From positions 510,420 through 574,419 of the forward strand of contig JANPYM010000010.1 of the NCBI GenBank assembly GCA_025890175.1: a stretch of 64,000 bases of DNA, in the 5' to 3' direction. The position numbers and the translations under genes are program-made. The notes beneath the pieces were generated by a model. It did not search any database and was not told where the DNA came from. It saw only the letters and a list, made by a program, of their open reading frames with translations. Positions 35,630 to 47,907 of this stretch are shown in pieces; position 1 is the stretch's first letter; each line of letters opens with the position of its first letter. The DNA comes from Ciborinia camelliae. Lineage: Eukaryota > Ascomycota > Leotiomycetes > Helotiales > Sclerotiniaceae.

Positions 35630-37558
35630 AAGACAAGAATACAGATAGTAAATTTCATAGTCTTTTGGGGTTTCGGTTTTCTTTTGGGGGTGGGGAAGGG
35701 GTTGGACACTCATTTGCCATTTCCGAACGTGAAGTATTGCCAATTACAAATCAACATCAAAATCAACATGATCACAGTTCAATCTTTTAAGCAAAATCCA
35801 ATCTCAACTTCGTTATCAAGATCTGGATACCATGCGTGATTTCTGTTTATGTGTCGTAGTTGGTTGGCACCGTGACTCACAACTCGTGTTCATAATCATG
35901 GTTCGTAGTTCAAGGACGCTCTTCAAGATTTCAGGGGAGGAGCAGAGGGGCCAACTAGCCAGAAAGCAAGTCATTAGCTAGCTTTATATGCAAGCTGACT
36001 CGCGGGAAATCCCTGACGCTGTCACTGCTATTTGATTACTTAGCGAAGGAAGTAGGTAATCCCATCCGCTACACCATTTCACCCCTTCACCCCCATCTAT
36101 CTTCAATAATTCCATAGCTATCGCTTTCTCTTGACATGAAAATCTATAAAAGTGCACATTCTGTATTTCATCTCATTTCATTTCATTCCCGAGGTGAAAT
36201 GAAACTCTGTCCCGTCTCGTCACATCACACCACTCCACATAACCGATCTGCCACGAAAGAAGCACAGGCCACACCTCTCCCCCTTTCTATCTGGTCCCCC
36301 TTTCTCCCTCCCAAACCCCATCTGTTTCATCTATCTACCTATCTACCTATCTACCTATCTACCTATCTACCTATCTACCTATCTACCTATCTACCTATCT
36401 ACCTATCTACCTATCTACCTATCTACCTATCTACCTATCTACCTATCTACCTATCTACCTATCTACCCTATCTACCTATCTACCTATCTACCTATCTACC
36501 TATCTACCTATCTACCTATCTACCTATCTACCTATCTACCTATCTACCTATCTACCTATCTACCTATCTACCTATCTACCTATCTACCTATCTACCTATC
36601 TACCTATCTACCTATCTACCTATCTACCTATCTACCTATCTGTCTAGTATCTATCTACAATCCATCTACACACTCAAAACACTCAAAATCCACCCCATCG
36701 CATCCCTCATCCTTTAACAAGAACATCAAAATTATACATACCTACCTACCAAATTACAAGCTCATTCACAAGCCCATTCTTCACTTACCCTACCCTATCG
36801 CATATACGGACGGTATCTAAATTAACTTATTACCTATTCAATTTATCGACTCAATAGATCCCCCCGACTCGGAGACTCGGAGACTCGGATCTCCCTATCT
36901 ATCTACCTACCTACCCACCAACCATATTCATCCCAAAACACCCCCCCCATAAATCATATCATATCACAAGAAATAACATAACATAACATCCGTATCGTAT
37001 CTCCGATCCATGGATAGAGACTCTCAGACTACTGTAGATATATTTCCGCGAGGTAGGTGATCATACAATCATACAATCATACAATCAATATATAAATATA
37101 AATAGGTAGGTAACCAACCAACCAATTCATCTCAAGATATCAATATCATCCATCCATCCAACCAATTCATCTTAAGATATCAATATCATCTATCTACCTA
37201 CTGATGCATATCTGCATATGCATCTTCGTAAAAAAAAAGAAAAAGAAAAAGACTATAAAAAGAAAAGACAAAAACGCAAGGAAATAAAACACCTTTCCTT
37301 TCTACCCATCGCAACCCAACCCAACCCCCACCCATTCACCCCCTTGGCCTGTATTAATGATATTTTAGCGTACATCTTCATTTTCATCTTCATTTTCATC
37401 TTCATCTTCATTTCTTTTCCTTGCGAGATAAGGAGAGCCTCTCTCTCTCTCTCTTGTCTTTCCATTCATCTCATCTCATATTCCTATCCATATCCACCAC
37501 ACAAAGAAAGATATCCCGTAGAACCAAACACAAACAACCAGAAATCCATCTACAGATT
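35630..37558. other. Intergenic stretch dominated by microsatellites
   Basis: Apart from the octanucleotide array listed separately, it holds small CATACAAT and CCATCCAT repeats, TTTCATC runs (37376-37412) and a CT run. No gene is recognised. Confidence 0.5.
36328..36640. repeat. (CTATCTAC)n microsatellite
   Basis: About 39 copies of the octamer CTATCTAC over some 310 bp with a single one-base interruption near 36464. A long Leu-Pro-Ile-Tyr frame runs through it only because of the repeat. Confidence 0.9.
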
Positions 37559-38737
37559 CTACACAATAAAATCCAGTCTCGAGCGACGTCTCCTAAGTTT
37601 TCCACCCTTTCCACCTCGATCCCCCGCCGCCGCATTTGCACCACCATTCCTTCCACCCTGTGGTTGTCCCTGTCCCTGTGGTTGTCCTTGACCCCTGTTT
37701 CCGCCCTGTCCAGCATTATTCGCCGCACCAGTACTAGCAGCTGTAGCCACCGAGCTCGTCTTCGTCGCGGCCTTATTTCCCTTAGCCGCGGAACTCGTCG
37801 AACTAGCCACTGCAGCTGAACTAGCTACGGAATTATTCGGTCCAGCAGCCACCGCACTCGCCGCCAGCGCCGCAGCCGCCTGTCCACCCGAGCCATTATT
37901 CGACGCCGCATTGGCCGTGGTGCCGGAGCCCGTGACGACGAATTTCGTACAATCGTCGGCGGTGCCTCTTTGGGCAACGGGCATGATGACCGGTTGATGA
38001 TTGGATGAAGAGGCCATGGTGCATACGCGATAGTTTCCCGCTGGCAGGCCGCCGGTGACGACGGCGGAGAGAAGACCTTGGCCATTTCCGGCATCGTTGA
38101 TGCCTTTGAAGAATGCAAACTGGGTGGCGTCGAGCGCCTGTTTGGGGTTCAAGGAGTTGCCGAGATCTTGGACGGTGACGTGGGTGTGGCCTACTACTTT
38201 TCCATCGGAGAGATCTTGGGGTGCGGAGAAGTAGGTGGAGTCGGCGTTGGTGAAGGAGCCGGCGACTAGGTTGGACATTTGAACCGTGATGTTAAAGGTG
38301 GTGTCTGAGGGGATGCCTGCTCCTCCTGTGGGAGGATTGATAATGGTCGAGGAGACCATGGCAGTTTTGGCGGGAATTTTTCCCATTGCTATTTATGGTT
38401 AGATATTAATTAATCTTCTAGAGTGCACCAATAACTTACGGATACCGTTACATGATCCTGTAGTGATTTGTAGACCGTTTGTCAAAGGTTCACCGGAACA
38501 GAAGTTGATGAAGTTATTCTGTGAAGTAGCTGATTTTGCTTGTCCAACTTCCGCCGCACCAATCTCTCCTGAACCATCGGCAAATGAACCACTTTGAACA
38601 GCATCTGATGCTAAGGTAAGCGATGCATCATTTCCACTGGCGGCGGTGGCAGCGTTATTTCCCCCCTTTTGTGGCGATGGAACTGCCACTACAACACCCA
38701 TCAATGCAGCTGCGCTTGCAAGTTTGCCGAAATACAT
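37559..38737 (-). CDS. Secreted fungal protein with Ala/Gly/Gln-rich tail
   Basis: Two exons, 38737-38440 and 38388-37559, joined across a 51-nt intron (GTAAGT...TAG with a CTAAC branch point), give 375 residues. The first 19 or so residues form a signal peptide (MYFGKLASAAALMGVVVAV). The central part (about 75-250) starts with SQNNFINFC and contains VVGHTHVTVQDLG, FAFFKGINDAGNGQGLLSAV and GGLPAGNYRVCTM. I recognise these as belonging to a widespread secreted fungal family that databases often mislabel ribosomal protein S17; it has no ribosomal features and no known function. The last 120 residues are low complexity (Ala/Ser, then Gly-Gln repeats) and end in a basic KLRRRRSR stretch. Four Cys lie in the core. 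Probably a cell-wall or extracellular protein. Confidence 0.85.
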
Positions 38738-41700
38738 CGTTTCGATTTAAGATTTGGAGTTAAAAATTGTATAGGATATAGAAGGATAAATGAATGAAGA
38801 CCGTCGAGGCGTGGGGATGGTGAAATTAGATACACGGTCAACGTGATCTACTTGACTGGCAAGATAGAATATAAATTGAACAAAAAGAGGGAAACTTTAA
38901 AAGAGAAGAAACCGCCGAATGAAATTGAACTGAGAAAGAAGAAGAAAATGCTTAGGATGAGGTTGAAAGGAAAGAAGACGACCGTCTATACTTATTCTTA
39001 TTTCTTGGCATTGCGGCATCTGTCAATGTGGTGGACATTCAATTGTATCGGGAAAATGATAGACAGGAGTGTTAACGATCCTGCTGTACATCAGCAATGG
39101 AGATCCGTTGTTGCATAAGAAGCTATGAAACTGGATATGAGATCGAAGTTGTCGCAGCGCCTGGAGTGCCTGTCATCTGAAAAGAGAGAAGCGAGCAGAT
39201 GGAAAGATCAGACGGGTGTCTAATCTGGGCTAATCCGATTTCAACTAGGTCAATGACTATGGGCTAGCTCATTTGAAATGGGATGAAATGGGGAAATGGA
39301 GACACGGGGGTTGATTGTGTTAGGGCTGATTGGAAACCGTTGATGTCTGGAGTGTGTCCTGCACCCATGTAGATGATAAAACCCGCCAACCCTCCGAAAA
39401 CATCAGCCTACTTAACCCTACTTGAGTTCATGTCATGATCGGATTATCGAAACCATTCATAAATAAAAGGAAGTTATGATGTATGGAATTCAACAAGGGC
39501 AGTAATATATGTGATATCGATATCGAGAGGTTTTGGAATGATGATGCTGATGACAGCAATGATGATTTGGAATGTAAGATTCCCTAGGTACCGGTATATG
39601 ATGTCGTTGAAAGAAGAGTGAAGGGGTAAGGTAAGGGGTAAGGGGTAAATGAAGAATGATTTTTGGGGTTACGATAAGCTTGAAGAGAGTGGGCTTTTTA
39701 ATATGGGTAGGGTTGATTGGCCCTCGTGGCCCTGAGATTGGTCCCTGCACCCCTATTATTAGACCTATAAGTTAGATTACTTGGGTAGATTACGCTGTTT
39801 GTAGGTACGGAAAGTTTGGCTCAAACGATAAATGCAAGCACTCTGGACACGACATTTACAACCTCATACTCTAATAACCTTCTATTCAACCTCTCAATTG
39901 ACAATAATAGAACTGTTTATTGAAGATTACTTTCCTATCATTTATTACATTAACCACCAAACCAAACCGCCAAGATCCCAACCATACCATCATGAATCAA
40001 TTCTTCACAAGCAGGACGTATTACTTACTGGAAGATCTGTTATCTCGTTTCTCCATCTCTACCAATCTTCAAAACTTCCATATAGAATCACCAAAGAACA
40101 TTTCATAATTTTGACTTCATGAAATATTCCACTATTAAACTATTCTTTTCTACCCTACAGCATTGACTTTTACCAATTTGAACGATAGAAGACTGGCAGC
40201 TGTCATCCGAAATACCAAACTTTTCATTCTGTGCCTGTCTCAGGACGTGTTACAGAGATCTGATAAGGTCCACGGATCTCCAGGATGCTTATACAGTAAC
40301 CCCGAAGCCGAGTGTCTTCCACCGTTGTTCCCCAGGGTTTTAAAGCATATTCTAGGAATCCTTAACGTCAGTTTGTGTTGGGATGATGCTTTGTCTATGT
40401 TCTGTAAGCGCAGATATCGCAGATGGGTTCGGATGAAGGTGCCGTGGTGTTTGAGTTAGGAGTTTTCAATGTCCGTGATCATCCGAAGCATTAGATTTTG
40501 CAATGCTGACATACCAAATTTCGTCATTGAGGTGAGATTTTAGAGGTGTCGTTCTTTTTCTGAGTCCCGTGAGAGCCCCCCCTTAAGACCTCATCACTGG
40601 CACGTGTGCTCTCTTTCTTCGCCCTCAAAACCATCAACCGAACGTAATTACAAACTTCACATTTTACATGCTCACTGACTTCACCGCGGCTACCTAAAAA
40701 CCAGAACGGACGAGGGGCCATGATAACCACAAATCTCATGAAACTTTGAGCTGCAGTTCATTGTCCTTGGCGTGATTCAATCGTGAGTTGGAAAAGTCAG
40801 GTTATGCAATGGATTCATATCGATGAGACAGGTCTGAAGGCTTGGCTGTATAAATCTCAGTTACTGCCGGTACTCCCATTTACATATGGGACGAGTTGAT
40901 TCTCTCAAAAGTCGAACATGTAAGTCTTTCCACGCTTCAAGATTATCAACCCACGTGTCTTAATTTTCCGCAAACTTGTGCCTCCAACTATAGAAGCACG
41001 GGGCCACAATATAATATGTGGCCAATATTGATTTTAAAAAGCAACAAATCTATGGTGAAAAAGAAAAACAAACTCACTGTCAATTCTATGATTTTAAATC
41101 GATGCCTGAACTCTGGGGATTTCGGGAAGGATTTCGACAGAGAATTCACGTCATACACGCGATACAGATAACCTACAGAGAGGAAGAGAGAAACAGAATG
41201 ATATTAGGTACCTCTGCGATATCCAAACTATTATTCCATAATATATTGAACATCATAAACATACGAGTTACACCCACTGACGCCCAAAAGATTTGCAGTG
41301 GTTATACAACAGGCTGAAGATGACCCGAGACATTGAAAGGGTGGGTGATGGCAGAGTCCCCTAACACGCTCTGTGTTTTTCCGATTTCGATGTGCCCATG
41401 GTTTTAGTGTCTTGCATAGGTATGAACGGATGTCGCTGCATTCCCTACTTAGAAGATACAGACAATATTATATACGGACCAAGACTCATTTCACGATGGC
41501 AACGATGGAAACATCCTCAGAAGATACCAGATGGACAGAAAGCTAGAACGTTGAAATATACTTTCGTATTCGGAGTCCGGACAATTACCAATTACCATTT
41601 CGAATATGGTGGAAGTCGGTGGAAGATATCTGTAGCAAGATAGTATGTATCATGATGACTACCTACGCCTCACCCCGAATTTCCCTGCAGTACAAGTGGA

Positions 41701-42705
41701 CTTATCTCATCTCATCTCATATATGATATCTCAGCTCATTATTGAAGCTCAATCAATATGAGGGGCATGTAGGTTGCATCGATTTCCCTTCAGCGTCGCC
41801 CTTCCAAGTTCCAAGACATGGTTCGTGCAATGATAGGATAACCTTAACCCCTTCATATCTCACATGGATATCGGTACCGTATCAGTCACACACCCATCAT
41901 ATGAGAGATGAGATTATGAGAGTTACAGTATGAATGTTCAGAAAGTAGGTACTGGTAGGTCCTGTATTGTATTGTGTTGTCTTGTATCGCATTGTAGTCT
42001 CGAGAACAATATTAAGGAAAAGGGGAAAATGAAAGGTTATACCCCGTACAAAGGAACACACAATTATCCAGTTGCTATGGTACGGTATGTATGTATCTAT
42101 ATATGGATGTATTGCCAATGTATTACATTGTTTGACCTTCCCAACTTGTTTGGTTTGACAGGCTCAATCCATCCATAATTACCTTATTAGATGCATGAAA
42201 TGGATAATCAGCGCCAAGTCCCATCACTTGTGGCACAGCACTGCTTTTTTTTGATGGTAAAGAGAGACTTTTTCTTCGATCTTTTCTCCAAACTCATCCC
42301 TCCCATTTTTCTCTTGGTATTATTACTCACTTACTTTAACTTCATCTACAGACGATTGAAAGACGAACTTTATTTATCAAGCAATTAATATTACCTAGGT
42401 ATACAGCGTAGGAAGTATAAAACCAACCTTCCCTTGAACTCTCTTCTCTGGCTTTTCATTGCTTTGTTCAAATATATATTATATACGGAATATCCTCTTA
42501 TTTGATACCAGTCTACACATTTACACCCATTTACACATTACACATTTATTGTTGTTGCGAAGAGTTGATCCAATTGACTCCTTGACTCCCTTCCTTGACC
42601 ACCAAAAGCACCCAATATCAATCAGTATGCAAGCACCTCACAAATCAATCCTGTTACGCCTGCATCAAAAGATTTATTAACAAAAAATAGTAAATAATTA
42701 TCACA
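38738..42705. other. Long stretch without recognisable gene
   Basis: Open frames of 60-112 codons occur on both strands (for example 40163-40459 and 41392-41643, +) but none resembles a known family and no convincing splice chain was found. A lineage-specific gene between 40160 and 41650 cannot be excluded. The 42100-42705 part is the presumed promoter of EMG1. Confidence 0.4.
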
Positions 42706-43848
42706 ATGTCTTCTCCAGAACCAAGAGTTGTAAAGCGACCAAGTAAGATTTTTTTTTCTTGTTCTCTTCTTCATTCGCGCCTTTTGAAATGGCAATTTGC
42801 ATACCTATGCAATTTCCTTTCCGTACCTACCATTCAGAGGATCGCCGCTCTAGAGCCAAAAAACTTTTCAACTTTTCAACTTTTCAACCAACTGTTGATT
42901 TTCAACTCGACTTTTATTATTCCTTCTACTCAGCACAATCTATTGTATTCTTCATCAATTAAATTGATCTACCAATAAATCATTTTCACATCTTTTGGGA
43001 GCATTCCACAACCCTTCTACCATCCACTGACATTTAATCGCAATGGCAGGAACTCAATCCGAACCTCCTCCAAGCCTTCCTCAAGTTATTGCTGAGCAAC
43101 ATGTTCCAATTCCTTCCACCGATAAAGACACACAAAGATTGATCGTCGTCCTCTCCAATGCCAGTCTCGAAACATACAAGCAATCTTCTGGCGGTGGAAG
43201 ACCTGGCGCGCGTGCCGCAGAAGAGAAATACTCTCTTCTCAACAGTGATGAACACATCGGTATTATGCGCAAGATGAACCGAGATATCAGTGATGCCCGA
43301 CCTGATATTACACATCAGGTTCGTAAATAACCAACATAATGATCAGTCATTCTAATTCTAACCTATCGCAGTGTCTTCTCACCCTCCTGGATTCACCGAT
43401 CAACAAAGCGGGAAGACTTCAGATCTACATCCATACAGCCAAGGGAGTCCTCATCGAGGTCAGCCCAACCGTCCGAATTCCACGTACCTTTAAGCGTTTT
43501 GCCGGTCTTATGGTTCAGCTCTTGCATCGACTTTCTATCCGATCAGTCAACTCCCAAGAAAAACTTCTCAAGGTTATTACGAACCCGATCACCGATCACC
43601 TACCTCCAAATTGCCGAAAAGTTACATTGAGTTTCGAATCAGAATTGGTCCGTGTTCGGGATTATGTGGAGACATTGAAGCCGAAGGAGAGCATTTGCGT
43701 GTTTGTTGGTGCTATGGCAAAGGGATCAGACAACTTTGCAGATGGTCTAGTGGATGAGAAAATCTCCATTAGTAACTACAGTCTTTCTGCAAGTGTGGCA
43801 TGCAGCAAATTCTGCCACGCTGCAGAGGATGCATGGGACATTATTTAG
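42706..43848 (+). CDS. 18S rRNA pseudouridine N1-methyltransferase Nep1/Emg1
   Basis: SPOUT-family methyltransferase that methylates a pseudouridine of 18S rRNA (position 1191 in yeast) and is needed for small-subunit assembly in the nucleolus. Three exons, 42706-42742, 43050-43318 and 43372-43848, give 260 residues, close to the 252 of the yeast enzyme. Intron 1 is long (307 nt) and ends with a CTGAC branch point 18 nt before the acceptor; intron 2 has 53 nt. Hallmarks: [14 protein letters not shown] at the start of the fold, [81 protein letters not shown], and the cofactor-binding end FVGAMAKG with [23 protein letters not shown]. All are intact. An in-frame ATG at 43043, just before the second exon, could give a shorter form from an alternative transcript start. 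Confidence 0.95.
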
Positions 43849-46800
43849 ATTGGCCCGTTGTCCTTTTCTCCCACAAAATTACCGACGAACACAATCGAAC
43901 ATTCGAAAGTATACGAACGGCTGAAGGGAGCATATAGATCGCAGGGTTTTGAATGGTATAAGATGATGGGCATTTGGGATTTGGTCGATATGAAAAGGTG
44001 AAAGCGGGACTATTAAGCAGATTCAACGATAACAACATCGTTCGATATGCTTGTGGTCGCCGGGCTTGGGTGTCTGTGTGCTCTGTCTCTGTTTTTACAA
44101 CCAAAACATCAGGCGTTCAACATCAGATCCAAGACGCTTTAGTCGTCTTCGTGGACCACTTCAACTTGGTCCACATCTCTTTTGTCTTTTCTAGTACCTT
44201 TTGGCATCCACCCTAGAGCTTAGTAGCTACTGCACGCCGGATGACGATAAGTATTCCCCCATTTCAGCATACATACTTTTGGCGTAGGATGTTGCATTTG
44301 GCTACCTCCCTCGAGTTAGCCAAACTGCAAGCAGCGGAATTGGCATGGGAAACTGGTTCATGCTGCTAGGTGGCAGATAGTCCCGCGAGTCATTCTATGA
44401 CAGCGGATAGCTTCATGTATAAAAATACTACACTGGTCAATGAAAGGATATGTTCACAAGTTCCATCGAATCAAAATGCTTGACGTTCATCCACCCGTCG
44501 TATACCCCACTCTTCCTCTTCCTCCTCAACTTTCCATTGGCCCAGAATGGTTTTTGCGTGATCAAGAATGGGATGGATAAACCTTGACGGTTAATAAGCC
44601 GCCTCAGATACAAAAGTCCAACGAACATTTATTTCCATGCAGGTCTAGATTCCGGTCGGTGCACTGGAGATGAAGATGGAAACCACCCGATCTCTCATCA
44701 GTCTCCGTATCGTCCATGGGAAATTTTCCGCCGCCTCGCGTTGACTTGTCAGATAATTGTAATAACGAACGGACTCGCTATTTATTTACTATTTATTTAT
44801 TTATTTATCTACTATTTACTATTTACCGAGGAATTGAGGCACTCCAGCTGGGTTCGAACGAAAGATGGGGATGAACAGATTCATGTTGCTATTTGCTAAC
44901 GCGGGCTTCTCTTCCCTTCTCTGCTTGCCGTCTCGTCTCGTCTCACCCAATCGCCTGGTTTGAGGCGACTCGCTCTCTGCCCTGCCCTGGTCCAGATGGA
45001 TGGATGGGGTTGTAGGGGGTTTCGGTCGGTACGAGATTCCTTTGGATGCGAGATTCCTTTGGATGCGAGATAGATGGATGGAGATCTCGCCAGATTCCTT
45101 TGGATGCTCTTTCGTACCCGGAGACGTGGCATGCGGAGATGGGTGGGTGGATGGATGGATGGGTGGATGGATAGGTGGGTGGATGGATAGGTGGATGGAT
45201 AGGTGGATGGATAGGTGGATGGATAGGTGGATGGATAGGTGGGTGGATGGATGGATGGGTGGATCGTATAGTATAGTTACCGTGCAGATAGATAGATTTG
45301 TGTGCATCGGGATTAAAAAAAAATTTCTTTTGCCTTGTTTTTTGCCTTGTTTTGTTTTGCTCATCTATATAGGTGGGTGGATGAGTGGATGAGTGGTTGA
45401 GTGGATGAGTTGGGTTGGGCTCTGCCCCTTGCGAGGCCAGGCACAATTTTTCATGATGCGCGAGCGAGCGAGCGAGCGAGGCTTGCTCTTCAGGTACGGT
45501 TGGTTGGTTGGTTGGTTGGTTGGTAGGTAGGTACTCGATGGATTGGAATAGAATGGAATTCGGATGGTGACCCTACCTTACCTTACGTACGCATTTACAC
45601 ATTTACGCATCTACGCAGCTACGCTGGCCTAAGAGGCATATAAAAATAATTAATGAATAATAAAAAATAAATAAAAAATAAATAATAAATAAATAAATAA
45701 TAGATGGGGAGATGGGAGATGTGCTGGATGGATGGATTGGGTGGATTATTTGGGTGGATTGGATGTGTACGGATGTGTATGAGGCGACAACTGTCACCAA
45801 ATCCATTTTGGTGCTTGCTTGCATGCTTGTATGCCGGGCTTGGTTGTTGGCTTGGATCGGATTGCAGGTTGGTTTGGTTTGCAGGTTGGTTTGTAGGTTG
45901 GTTTGCATATATTGCTCAATTATTCATTCACACGGGGGAAAAAATAAAAATAAAAAATATAGGTACGATATGGTTGGGAGGGCGAGAGGAATAGAGGGAG
46001 GGATAGAGGAAGTGCAGGTAGGTACCAAGTAGGTAATTAGGTAGGTAGGTAATTAGATGGATGATAGCTTCTCGAATCTTTCTTTTGAGTTGTAGTTTGG
46101 AGCTGTGAGTTGTGAGTTGTGAGTTCCGATTCATGCTGGCTGGCTGGCTGGCTAAGGATAGGTACAATCAATTATATTCAATCATACTTAATCAAATCAA
46201 ATATATCTAGGTGCAAAACCCTTAGAGTTTATGTTTATGTTTATATTTACTTTAAAGACCTCTCTACTTATACTTTTGAATATCTATCTAGTATATATAT
46301 AAATATAACTTTTGCTTCTATTCTATTCTGTTTTGCGATGCTTTGGTTTTGCTTTTACTTTGCTTTTGCTTTATAATACATAATAAGAAAAGTTCGGAAT
46401 ACAGAACGAGTATCTACCTCTCTACGAATTGATTTAGTTTGAATTCGAATTGAATTGAATTGAATTGAATTTCGGATTTGGATTTGGATTTGGATCTCGA
46501 GATCCTTATATATATACCTATACCTCCCTACATACCTTAACTTATACATATATATCTCTATTTTGTTTTTTTTCGGAGGGGTTTTGTTTAATCCATCTCC
46601 TCAATTCATAAATTCATAAAATCCAAATCCCATCAAGAGAAGAAGAAAAAAAGGTACGTAACTTAACTTACATCGTACAAGCAAGCAAGCAAGCCCCATT
46701 CAACGAAAATCTGAAAATCTGCCGCGAGTCCCTGACCGCATCTTCCATTTTCCATTCCACCTGCTTGACGAGATGAAATTCCTAGCCCCCAAACGAATCG

Positions 46801-47907
46801 TTGGAATCGAATCGCCAACACGGGACCAACAACAACAAATACACACACGTCTTTTATATTGCTTTTCCTGCACGCACGGCTACTTTTTGGGGAGCGGAGG
46901 AGAAGGACCACTTATCGATTTCTTGTTGGATGCTGGCTTGATGTTTGTTTGATGTTTGATGTTTGATGTTGTCTCACTCTCTAACTTACCTAGGTACCTA
47001 GGTACATTCTGAAAGGTCGATCCCGTCGTTGATCTGGAATTTCGAATTTCGAATTTCGAATTTTATCTACTTTATCTATCTACCTACCGAGTTCGAGGGG
47101 TGGTTGTTGTGGTTCATTTATAAGTTGTTGATGGTATATATACCTATGAAAAAATAATTACGATTTACGGAGTCTGATTTACGGAGTCTGCGCCACTTTA
47201 ATTACGACTTAATTACGACTTAATTACAAGGGAGTTTTTTATCGATTGTCGATTTACCAACAATTCATCTTCGATTGTTACCTACCTACTTAATATCGAG
47301 AGAGGGTTTCTTTCTCCATTGAAATGGTTGGAATCATTGATTGAAATCCAATCGTTGAAATTGTTTCTTTCCTTACTACTGTTTCATGTTTTGGTCTTGC
47401 TGGATCAAGTACAGTAGTTGCATATATATGCATGCATGCACGGGTTTCTTCATCTGACCTGACCGCCTTTATATCCACAACTAAAATCCATAGCTCAGCA
47501 TCGTCACTCGTCAGTCCGTCACTTTTGATTAGAAGTATCCAACGTCGTCATCTTCATCTTCATCGGATCTTTACTTTTTTTCCTTTCCTGAACTGATCTG
47601 ATATTTTCGAGAAAGTTTTGAAAGCGCCCTGTCTGGAGTACATACTTACAATCGAATCATACTTTTACATTCACTACCTACCTACCTATTTACATCGTTC
47701 ACGCCACCTTCGATTCGAATCATTCACCCCATCCTTCTATTTTTACATATACTACATACATACATACATATCGTTACGACTTTCGACAAGTACAATTACA
47801 AAAAAATACATTACATATTAAATACAAGTTCGGGAAAAAAATATCTTTCAAGGCAAAACGAAACTCGAGATATAAGATCAATATTACCATAGACGCCCTA
47901 AGCGAAG
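43849..47907. other. 4-kb intergenic stretch with many short repeats
   Basis: No gene is recognised. It carries a (TTTA)n run near 44780, the GGATGGATAGGT array listed separately, GCGA and GGTT runs (45460-45530), a TTTCGAA run near 47040 and several CCTA/GGTA runs. The end is probably the promoter and 5' untranslated region of the gene at 47908. Confidence 0.5.
45140..45262. repeat. (GGATGGATAGGT)n minisatellite
   Basis: About ten copies of a 12-bp unit GGATGGATAGGT with GGGT variants. The Trp-Met-Asp or Ile-His-Pro frames through it are repeat artefacts. Confidence 0.85.

Noticed and set aside
36136..36717. 193-codon frame of Leu-Pro-Ile-Tyr repeats
   Set aside because: Almost entirely the CTATCTAC microsatellite.
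40163..41643. Several plus-strand frames as a spliced gene
   Set aside because: No recognisable protein sequence and no consistent donor, branch and acceptor chain could be built.
44819..45446. Open frames of 167 and 181 codons with Ile-His-Pro repeats
   Set aside because: They run through the GGATGGATAGGT array on the opposite strand; the flanks do not look like protein.
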